6,879 bases of DNA, taken from Zoogloeaceae bacterium. GTDB lineage: Bacteria > Pseudomonadota > Gammaproteobacteria > Burkholderiales > Rhodocyclaceae. A model generated the notes under the pieces. It was not told the origin of the DNA, searched no databases, and worked only from the letters and a program-made list of their open reading frames with translations. The stretch spans positions 1 to 6,879 of the forward strand of contig JAITEO010000080.1 of NCBI GenBank assembly GCA_031281985.1. Direction: 5' to 3'. Shown here one piece after another: positions 1 through 4,419 of this stretch (positions within the stretch are counted from its first letter, which is position 1; the number at the start of each line of letters is the position of its first letter). Made by a program: the position numbers and the translations under genes.

Positions 1-176
1 CAAGAACGAAACACTACAGTAGCGCCCTTGCGGGGTGCAAGCCCTTGCAGGGTGCAGGCCCTCTCCCGCCCCTGACGGGGCACCCTCTCCCCCAAAGGAT
101 TGGGGGAGAGGGGACGGCAAGCGGCGGCGCGGCGTTTGGCTCCTCCACTTTTACTTGTCCCTTTTTGCCGCCTTCC
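1..176 (+). repeat. Dispersed leader repeat, copy A, upstream of nnr
   Basis: This segment is homologous to 4137-4316 (copy B) in the same orientation. Both begin with AACACTA (10-16 and 4137-4143) followed by a TAGCGCCCTTGC-type sequence. Both share an identical 33-nt core (80-112 and 4220-4252) and about 35 nt beyond it with roughly half a dozen mismatches. Its first 25 nt also match the reverse complement of 3989-4013 at 21 of 25 positions. A 17-nt unit GCCCTTGCAGGGTGCAA is tandemly doubled here (24-40 with one change, and 41-57 with its last base changed) but single in copy B. The stretch 161-176 is the exact reverse complement of 2785-2800. No coding signal or clear promoter is seen in 1-236. 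The frame open upstream of nnr is best explained by high GC. It is most likely a non-autonomous dispersed repeat that now forms the nnr leader; the exact borders are uncertain. Confidence 0.75.
83..112 (+). promoter_or_regulatory. 13-bp perfect stem-loop in leader repeat A
   Basis: CCCTCTCCCCCAA (83-95) pairs perfectly with TTGGGGGAGAGGG (100-112) around an AGGA tetraloop. The same stem-loop is present unchanged at 4223-4252 in front of accA. No T-tract follows, so it is not a standard intrinsic terminator. It may simply be the structural core of a mobile repeat. A role as an RNA leader structure for nnr (start 124 nt downstream) is possible but not shown. Confidence 0.6.
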
Positions 177-236
177 CTTTACCAACCCCTGCAAGCGGAG
201 GAAAATGCGAAAAAAAACCGGAACCATTTCTACATC

Positions 237-1772
237 ATGGAACAAGCGCCCTCCCCCACACCCTTGCCGGAAAAATCGCAACTGGCCTTGTATTGCCGCG
301 ACAGTCTGCGGCATCTGGAATCGCTGCACGCCCAGGAGGCGCTGATGCAGCGCGCCGGGGCGGCGGCGGCGGCGTGGGCGGAAGAATTGTTGGGCGAAAC
401 CGGACGCGCCTCGCCATCGGTACTGGTGCTGGCAGGCCCCGGAAACAACGGCGGCGACGCGCTGACGATGGCCGCCTTGTTGTTGCAGCGGAAAATCACC
501 GTGACTGCGGTGTTCCTTGGCCAGATCGAGCGCCTGCCCAAGGACGCGGCGCACGCCTGTCAGCAGTTCCTGGCCGAAGGCGGCACGCTTTTATCCGAAA
601 TACCGCCGGATACGCGCTGCGATTTGATCGTGGATGGACTGTTCGGCATCGGCCTCACGCATCCGCTGGAAGGCGAGGCGGCGCGTCTGGTGGAAGCCGC
701 CAACCGGCTGGCGCGAAAATGGGATTGCCCCCTGCTGGCGCTGGATTGCCCTTCCGGACTGAACGTGGATACGGGCTTTTGCCAGGGCGAGGTCATCTGC
801 GCCACGCACACCTTGAGTTTCATCGCCGCCAAACCGGGGTTCTATACGGCGGATGGCGTGGATTGCTGCGGCTCGATCCGCCTCGATCCCCTGGGACTCT
901 CGCCAAATGCCGCGCTCCTGCCCGATGGATGGCGGATTACGCTGGATGCGTTCGCGCATTGCCTGCAACCGCGCAAGCGCAATACGCACAAGGGCACCTA
1001 TGGCAACGTCGGCGTGATTGGCGGCGCGCATTCGATGTCGGGCGCGGCGCTGCTGGCCGGGCGCGCGGCACTGAAAATGGGCGCGGGCTGCGTCTTTCTC
1101 GGTCTTCTGGACCCGCAAGCGCCCAGCGTGGATTTCGTGCATCCAGAACTCATGATCCGCAAGCCCGAAAGCGTGTTCGACGTGATTCTGAGCGCGCTGG
1201 CCTGCGGCCCCGGCATGGGACGCAGCGATCACGCCGCCGAATTGCTGGAACTGGCCATCGGCTATCCCGCGCCCTTGCTCCTGGACGCGGACGCGCTCAA
1301 TCTCCTGGCCTTCGACGACAATCTGCAAGCCGCCCTCCTGGGACGCAAGGCGGCGACGCTCCTGACGCCGCACCCCGCCGAAGCCGCGCGTCTCCTGGAT
1401 TTGCAGACCGTAGACATCCAGCAGAGCCGCATCCGCATGGCGCAGGAACTTGCCCACCGCTACCACGCCTGGGTGGTATTGAAAGGTAGCGGCAGCATCA
1501 TCAGCGACCCGGACGGCAAATGGTGGATCAATACCACCGGCAATCCCGGACTCTCCGGCCCCGGATTCGGCGACGTGCTCTCGGGAATGCTGCTGGCCCT
1601 GCTGGGACAAGGCTGGCCGCCGGGCGCGGCCATGCAGGCGGCGGTATACCTGCACGGACAGGCGGCGGACGATCTGGTGAGCGCCCATACCGGCCCGGTG
1701 GGGCTGTGCGCCGGAGAACTCATCGACGCCGCCCGCGCCCGCTTCAATCACTGGTTGCAGGAATATTGCTGA
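237..1772 (+). CDS. nnr: Bifunctional NAD(P)H-hydrate epimerase / ADP-dependent NAD(P)H-hydrate dehydratase
   Basis: The product (511 aa, close to the usual ~500-515) repairs hydrated NADH and NADPH: an epimerase interconverts R- and S-NAD(P)HX, and a dehydratase restores the S form using ADP. The N-terminal YjeF_N-type half (about 15-225) carries AGPGNNGGDAL at 66-76, DGLFGIGL at 133-140 and ALDCPSGLNVDTG at 168-180. The C-terminal ribokinase-like half (about 245-505) carries HKGTYGNVGVIGG at 251-263, CGPGMG at 323-328, LLLDADALN at 347-355, LTPHPAEAARLL at 376-387, VVLKG at 413-417 and GFGDVLSG at 443-450, with the probable catalytic Asp at 446. The start at 237 puts the conserved LYCRDSLRHLE segment near the N-terminus as in the family; the longer frame from 45 would translate the repeat. 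The only good Shine-Dalgarno (GGAGG, 197-201) precedes an out-of-frame ATG at 205, so initiation is not fully certain. No signal peptide is seen; a cytosolic protein is expected. It is coupled to the next gene. Confidence 0.95.
   Translation: MEQAPSPTPLPEKSQLALYCRDSLRHLESLHAQEALMQRAGAAAAAWAEELLGETGRASPSVLVLAGPGNNGGDALTMAALLLQRKITVTAVFLGQIERLPKDAAHACQQFLAEGGTLLSEIPPDTRCDLIVDGLFGIGLTHPLEGEAARLVEAANRLARKWDCPLLALDCPSGLNVDTGFCQGEVICATHTLSFIAAKPGFYTADGVDCCGSIRLDPLGLSPNAALLPDGWRITLDAFAHCLQPRKRNTHKGTYGNVGVIGGAHSMSGAALLAGRAALKMGAGCVFLGLLDPQAPSVDFVHPELMIRKPESVFDVILSALACGPGMGRSDHAAELLELAIGYPAPLLLDADALNLLAFDDNLQAALLGRKAATLLTPHPAEAARLLDLQTVDIQQSRIRMAQELAHRYHAWVVLKGSGSIISDPDGKWWINTTGNPGLSGPGFGDVLSGMLLALLGQGWPPGAAMQAAVYLHGQAADDLVSAHTGPVGLCAGELIDAARARFNHWLQEYC
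1759..1763 (+). promoter_or_regulatory. Ribosome binding site of orf337
   Basis: AGGAA lies inside the last codons of nnr, 8 nt before the ATG at 1772. Together with the TGATG stop/start overlap it supports this start and translational coupling to nnr. Confidence 0.6.
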
Positions 1773-2785
1773 TGGGACTTTTCGACTGGCTCTCCGGCAG
1801 GCGCGCGGCGGATTCACCAGAGACGGCGGCCGCGATCGACATGCTCATCAAGACCATCGATCCGCGTCTGGCGGCAATCTCCGGCATTTCCGCGCGCCTT
1901 GCGCCCGCCGTCGAGGGCGCGCTGGATTTTTGCCGGCGCGTGGCCGGGGAAATCCCCGGACCGCTGGACGCCTCCAGCACGCACTGGCGCGACGATCCCC
2001 TGCTGTGCGCCCTGTTTACCCGCTACGACGATCTGCAACAAACCTTCAGCCGCCAGGACGAGATCCGCGATTACCTGGACGAACACCCCGCCGCGACACG
2101 GTTCTATGCCTTGCTGGGCGCGGCTTTCGAAGAAAAGAAAAGCTTTGGCGTGACGCTGGAAAACGAGGCGCTGCGCCCGGATACCGCCGTGACCAGCCTG
2201 AACTTCACGCGCCACCGCCTGTTTTTGCCTTCCGTCGAACCCGAAGCGTTCGCGCACGAGGTGACATGGGCGCTGTTCCAACATCTGGCGCTGGAAACCC
2301 TCTATCACCTTGCGCAGATAAAGGAAGACGCCGCCGGACGCCGCGAGGAAATCGCCTTCCTGCGCGCCCAGCTTGCCTATCATGCGCAGCAGGAAGAATC
2401 GGGCAAGACGCCCCCTCCGGCAACGAAAGACGAAAAAACGCCGCCAGAGACGCAAGAATCCCTGACGCGGCAACTGGAAGCAAGCGAAGCGGCACTAAAG
2501 AGCGCGGGCGAGCCGCTGCAAGACCTGGAACATACGCTGGAATGGATCCTCCTGCGCCTTGCCGACCCCGCGCAACTCCTCAACCTGCAAACCCTGAACT
2601 ACCGGATCAACAACGTCAATCAGGCCGTGGGCGACGATCAGCCCGGCGCCGACTTGCGTTTCTGTCACTTCAGCGTCCATGCCCCCACGCCGCGCCAGGG
2701 AATCCTGTTGCGCGTGGTGTTCCCCGTAGCCGAACTGCTGCCCCGGCGTCCGTTCGCGGAACAGGTGGCGCAGCTACTATTGTAG
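1772..2785 (+). CDS. Uncharacterised 337-aa cytosolic protein, translationally coupled to nnr
   Basis: I do not recognise this protein. Its ATG shares one base with the nnr stop (TGATG) and has AGGAA 8 nt upstream, so the two are surely co-translated. An open frame continues upstream to 1520, but it lies within nnr. The protein opens with MGLFDWLSGRR, with no signal peptide or obvious membrane span. Residues 20-200 look mostly helical, with a conserved-looking core around RYDDLQQTFSRQDEIRDYLDEH (84-105) and a F-x-R-H-R-L-F-L-P segment (145-153). Residues 185-205 are charged and heptad-like. Residues 207-230 form a Pro/Lys/Glu/Thr-rich linker, followed by a second charged helix (230-265). The C-terminus (295-337) has alternating hydrophobics that could be beta strands (RFCHFSVHAP, GILLRVVFPVAELLP). 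No catalytic or nucleotide-binding motif is visible. Codon bias and GC resemble the neighbours, so no sign of recent transfer. A structural or adaptor role is only a guess. Confidence 0.85.
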   Translation: MGLFDWLSGRRAADSPETAAAIDMLIKTIDPRLAAISGISARLAPAVEGALDFCRRVAGEIPGPLDASSTHWRDDPLLCALFTRYDDLQQTFSRQDEIRDYLDEHPAATRFYALLGAAFEEKKSFGVTLENEALRPDTAVTSLNFTRHRLFLPSVEPEAFAHEVTWALFQHLALETLYHLAQIKEDAAGRREEIAFLRAQLAYHAQQEESGKTPPPATKDEKTPPETQESLTRQLEASEAALKSAGEPLQDLEHTLEWILLRLADPAQLLNLQTLNYRINNVNQAVGDDQPGADLRFCHFSVHAPTPRQGILLRVVFPVAELLPRRPFAEQVAQLLL

Positions 2786-2790
2786 GAAGG

Positions 2791-2820
2791 CGGCAAAAAG
2801 TGAAAACCTACTTTTTGCCG
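2791..2820 (+). terminator. Hairpin just after orf337
   Basis: CGGCAAAAAGT (2791-2801) pairs with ACTTTTTGCCG (2810-2820) around an 8-nt loop, beginning 6 nt after the orf337 stop. It has A- and T-runs within the stem rather than after it, so it is a weak terminator by itself. It sits directly before the strong terminator at 2833-2863. Its left arm also pairs perfectly over 15 nt with 2990-3004. Confidence 0.5.
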
Positions 2821-2832
2821 GTTTCGATCAGC

Positions 2833-2863
2833 AAAAAAGGGCAAGCAAAGCTTGCCCTTTTTT
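2833..2863. terminator. Bidirectional rho-independent terminator
   Basis: GGGCAAGC (2839-2846) pairs with GCTTGCCC (2850-2857) around an AAA loop. It is flanked by six A (2833-2838) and six T (2858-2863), giving a stem plus U-tract on either strand. It ends the nnr-orf337 transcript and separates it from yjjV. Confidence 0.92.
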
Positions 2864-2896
2864 GGGTAAAGGCGAGGAAAAACCGTCCGGTCTGCA

Positions 2897-2936
2897 CGGT
2901 CTCGTAGGGGCGCACTGCGTGCGCCCGTCAGCCGTT
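2897..2936 (+). repeat. Left arm of 40-bp perfect inverted repeat around yjjV
   Basis: This 40-nt stretch (from CGGTCTCGTAGGGG to CCCGTCAGCCGTT) is the exact reverse complement of 3877-3916, with homology ending abruptly on both sides. It includes the REP-like palindrome at 2904-2926 plus 7 nt before and 10 nt after it. The two arms enclose 940 nt that contain the whole of yjjV. Confidence 0.9.
2904..2926 (+). repeat. GTAG-headed REP-like palindrome (REP-a)
   Basis: A GTAG head (2904-2907) is followed by GGGCGCAC (2908-2915), a 3-nt loop and GTGCGCCC (2919-2926). A GTAG tetranucleotide before a GC-rich palindrome is the hallmark of REP sequences mobilised by REP-associated tyrosine transposases (RAYT/TnpA-REP). 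Related elements in this window are at 3833, 3887 and 4042. No transposase gene is in the window. Confidence 0.75.
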
Positions 2937-2947
2937 AATGTGGCTGT

Positions 2948-2966
2948 GGACGCGCGCAATGCGTCC
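2948..2966 (+). repeat. Short hairpin after REP-a
   Basis: GGACGC (2948-2953) pairs with GCGTCC (2961-2966) around a 7-nt loop. With CAGCC (2929-2933) and GGCTG (2942-2946) it makes a run of three consecutive hairpins from 2908 to 2966, as in compound REP clusters. Function unknown. Confidence 0.35.
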
Positions 2967-2989
2967 GCCGTGCGAATGGGCGGCAGGAG

Positions 2990-3004
2990 TTTCACTTTTT
3001 GCCG
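2990..3004 (+). repeat. 15-nt inverted copy of the post-orf337 hairpin arm
   Basis: TTTCACTTTTTGCCG is the exact reverse complement of 2791-2805. Its last 10 nt (CTTTTTGCCG) recur at 161-170 and 2811-2820, and inverted at 2791-2800 and 3788-3797. It ends 25 nt before the yjjV start. Confidence 0.7.
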
Positions 3005-3014
3005 TCTCCCAAAC

Positions 3015-3020
3015 AGGAAA
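3015..3020 (+). promoter_or_regulatory. Ribosome binding site of yjjV
   Basis: AGGAAA lies 9 nt before the ATG at 3030. It supports this start over the longer frame from 2862, which would translate REP-a. No clear -10/-35 pair is seen between the terminator and this site. Confidence 0.6.
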
Positions 3021-3029
3021 CGCCTTTTC

Positions 3030-3836
3030 ATGGATGCAGGTTGGATAGACAGTCATTGCCATCTGGAAGCGCCGGAATTTGCGGCGGATCGGGATGTGGT
3101 CTGGGCGGCGGCGCGCTCTGCGGGGGTGGCGGGCGCGATTCTGCCGGCGGTGAGTCTGGCGGACTGCGCGGCGGTGGATGCCTGTTGCGCGCGTCATGCC
3201 GGAACCTTTCCGGCCTACGGGATTCATCCCTTGTTTGTGGAGACGGCAGAAGAAGCGCATCTGGCGCGTCTGGCAAGGATGCTGGAATGCTCCCGTCCGC
3301 TGGCCTTGGGCGAAATCGGGTTGGATGGCTGGGTCGAGCACGCGGACATTTCCCGCCAGACGCTTTTTTTCACCGCGCAACTGGCGCTGGCGCGCGACTT
3401 CGATTTGCCGGTCATCCTGCACGTTCGCAAGGCAGTCGACGCGGTACTGAAACACCTGCGCCGCTTCCGGGTGCGGGGCGGCATTGCGCACGCCTTCAAC
3501 GGCAGCCGCCAGCAGGCGGACGAATTCCTGCGGCTGGGATTCAAGCTGGGCTTTGGCGGCAGCCTCACCTACCCCGGCAGCCGCCGCATCCGCGCGCTGG
3601 CGCAAACCCTGCCCGACGAGGCGATCGTGCTGGAAACCGACGCCCCGGACATGCCGCCCCGCTGGCTTGCCCCCCAGCGCAACCACCCGGCGGAACTCCC
3701 CGCCATCGGCCACGTCCTCGCACAACTGCGCGCCACGAACACATCCGCCATCGCCATACTGACCCGACAAAACACGCTGGATGCCGTCGGCAAAAAGGAC
3801 TGGAAAACAGAGGAAAGCCCGCCCGCAATGAAGTAG
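3030..3836 (+). CDS. yjjV: TatD family metal-dependent hydrolase, YjjV-type
   Basis: A 268-aa TIM-barrel metallohydrolase of the TatD family, whose members are Mg-dependent DNases or related phosphoesterases in the cytosol. The metal ligands are all present: H9 and H11 in DSHCHL, E95 in GEIGLD, H131 in VILHVRK, H154 in AHAFNG and D204 in ETDAPDMP. The segments GFKLGFGGSLTYPGSRRIR (170-188) and QRNHPAE (216-222) resemble E. coli YjjV as I remember it, more than TatD or YcfH, so the subtype is a recollection-based call. The family's C-terminal T-x-x-N-T-L motif is at 245-250 (TRQNTL). After it comes a charged tail (KKDWKTEESPPAMK) longer than I expect. The tail includes the CGGCAAAAAG repeat (3788-3797), and the TAG stop is part of a REP-like GTAG head. 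The gene stands alone between a terminator and a repeat cluster, and inside a 40-bp inverted repeat, which suggests local rearrangement. Confidence 0.93.
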   Translation: MDAGWIDSHCHLEAPEFAADRDVVWAAARSAGVAGAILPAVSLADCAAVDACCARHAGTFPAYGIHPLFVETAEEAHLARLARMLECSRPLALGEIGLDGWVEHADISRQTLFFTAQLALARDFDLPVILHVRKAVDAVLKHLRRFRVRGGIAHAFNGSRQQADEFLRLGFKLGFGGSLTYPGSRRIRALAQTLPDEAIVLETDAPDMPPRWLAPQRNHPAELPAIGHVLAQLRATNTSAIAILTRQNTLDAVGKKDWKTEESPPAMK

Positions 3837-3855
3837 GGGCGCACCGCGCGCGCCC
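3833..3855 (+). repeat. GTAG-headed REP-like palindrome (REP-b) overlapping the yjjV stop
   Basis: The GTAG head (3833-3836) contains the yjjV TAG stop. GGGCGC (3837-3842) pairs with GCGCCC (3850-3855). The first 12 nt match REP-a exactly (GTAGGGGCGCAC) and the rest is diverged. It has the same orientation as REP-a and is inverted relative to REP-c, 31 nt further on. Confidence 0.7.
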
Positions 3856-3876
3856 GCAAACCACCCAGCATGTGTG

Positions 3877-3916
3877 AACGGCTGACGGGCGCACGCAGTG
3901 CGCCCCTACGAGACCG
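3877..3916 (-). repeat. Right arm of 40-bp perfect inverted repeat around yjjV
   Basis: Exact reverse complement of 2897-2936. It lies 40 nt beyond the yjjV stop and contains REP-c. Confidence 0.9.
3887..3909 (-). repeat. GTAG-headed REP-like palindrome (REP-c)
   Basis: On the minus strand this is identical to REP-a: GTAG head (complement of CTAC at 3906-3909), then stem GGGCGCAC/GTGCGCCC. With REP-b (3833-3855) it forms a head-out inverted pair separated by 31 nt, the arrangement described for REPIN/BIME units. Confidence 0.75.
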
Positions 3917-3929
3917 CATGATCGCTCCC

Positions 3930-4013
3930 GTTCCCCTCGCCTCTTTGGGGTGGCCGAAGGCCGGGAAAGGGTATTTGTTCCATGTGATGCGTTAGTGTAG
4001 TGTTTTGCTCTTG
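3930..4013 (-). repeat. Inverted, partial copy of the leader repeat (copy D)
   Basis: Read on the minus strand, 4013-3989 matches positions 1-25 of copy A at 21 of 25 bases. Further along come a ccggccttcggccacc segment, CCCCAAAG and a GAGGGGAACGG segment resembling the core of copies A and B. The middle is diverged and the 13-bp hairpin is not intact. The 18 nt at 3949-3966 (GGTGGCCGAAGGCCGGGA) recur exactly at 6828-6845 in copy C. It looks like a decayed or rearranged family member. No gene is seen in it. Confidence 0.5.
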
Positions 4014-4041
4014 ATGGAACTTTTCATTAGCGACAGCGACT

Positions 4042-4069
4042 GTAGGGGCACGGCGCGCCGTGCCCCTAC
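4042..4069. repeat. 28-nt perfect palindrome with GTAG at both ends (REP-d)
   Basis: GTAGGGGCACGGCG (4042-4055) is followed directly by its exact reverse complement (4056-4069), so the element is fully self-complementary with no spacer. It carries the GTAGGGGC head of REP-a/b/c, but the rest of the stem differs, so it is probably a second subfamily. It lies between the decayed copy D and the AT-rich patch. Confidence 0.8.
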
Positions 4070-4084
4070 GAAGCTGCGCGGTTG

Positions 4085-4150
4085 CTATGTTTCCAGGCAT
4101 TTTCATGATTGAATTTATAAGATTTATTTTGCGTACAACACTATATTAGC
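4085..4150 (+). promoter_or_regulatory. AT-rich patch with -10-like boxes
   Basis: This is the most AT-rich stretch in an otherwise GC-rich window. It contains TATAAG (4116-4121) and TATATT (4142-4147), each 5 of 6 to the sigma-70 -10 consensus, but I find no well-spaced -35 for either. TATATT falls inside the head of leader repeat B; copy A has a different sequence there. It may be a distal accA promoter. Confidence 0.25.
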
Positions 4151-4316
4151 GCCCTTGCAGGGTGCAACTTTCTCAGGAACCCTGACAACGCGCCGTGCCG
4201 CCCCCTCCCGCCCTGCCAGGCACCCTCTCCCCCAAAGGATTGGGGGAGAGGGAACGGCAAGCGGTGGCGCTGCGTTTGGTTCCTCTACTTTTCATTGCAC
4301 ACCCAGCTTGCCGCCC
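4137..4316 (+). repeat. Dispersed leader repeat, copy B, upstream of accA
   Basis: Same-orientation copy of positions 1-176. Shared parts are the AACACTA head (4137-4143), GCCCTTGCAGGGTGCAA (4151-4167), the identical 33-nt core with the 13-bp stem (4223-4235 with 4240-4252, AGGA loop), and the following ACGGCAAGCGG...GCGTTTGG...TTCCTC segment with scattered substitutions. The part between about 4168 and 4219 differs from copy A but includes GCCGTGCCGCCCCCTCCC, which resembles the end of copy C (6857-6876). The frame open through it toward accA is fortuitous. Confidence 0.75.
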
Positions 4317-4384
4317 TGTGAAGGAAGTTTGGCGGCGCTTTGTCCAGGATGATGGATCGCGTCCTTTGCCGTTCAAGGACAGGT

Positions 4385-4390
4385 TAGAAT
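4385..4390 (+). promoter_or_regulatory. Possible -10 element for accA
   Basis: TAGAAT matches the sigma-70 -10 consensus at 5 of 6 positions and lies 29 nt before the accA start. This would give a short leader starting outside the repeat. TTGCCG at 4366-4371 is only 13 nt upstream, too close to be a normal -35, so the assignment is weak. Confidence 0.3.
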
Positions 4391-4407
4391 GCGGGTTCTG
4401 GATGAAC

Positions 4408-4412
4408 AAGGA
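4408..4412 (+). promoter_or_regulatory. Ribosome binding site of accA
   Basis: AAGGA, 7 nt before the ATG at 4420. It favours this start over the in-frame ATG at 4402. Confidence 0.65.
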
Positions 4413-4419
4413 TGTAGGT

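Noticed and set aside
83..112. Leader hairpin as an intrinsic terminator or known riboswitch
   Set aside because: No U-tract follows the stem, and I recognise no conserved aptamer around it.
35..1489. 484-aa + strand open frame overlapping nnr in another frame
   Set aside because: Low-complexity Arg/Gly/Ala/Pro translation of the repeat and of nnr out of frame.
591..1817. 408-aa open frame antisense to nnr
   Set aside because: It lies wholly over a gene with all Nnr motifs, its composition is Arg/Gly/Ala/Gln-rich without recognisable motifs, and such antisense frames are expected in GC-rich DNA.
1930..2907. 325-aa + strand frame inside orf337 running through the terminator
   Set aside because: Arg/Pro-rich shadow that reads through an intrinsic terminator; the 1772 frame has coupling, an RBS and balanced composition.
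2897..3916. yjjV with terminal inverted repeats as an insertion sequence
   Set aside because: The enclosed gene is a TatD hydrolase, not a transposase, and no target-site duplication is seen at the outer ends of the arms.
2897..4069. Possible CRISPR array from recurring palindromes
   Set aside because: The elements are irregularly spaced, in both orientations, and separated by a gene. The REP-like explanation fits better.
3906..4106. 66-aa minus-strand ORF upstream of accA
   Set aside because: It is a translation of REP-d and the inverted leader-repeat fragment, with no start signal or recognisable sequence.
4195..4419. 75-residue N-terminal extension of accA from a GTG at 4195
   Set aside because: It would translate the dispersed repeat. 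AccA proteins begin at the [10 protein letters not shown] position, which has its own AAGGA.
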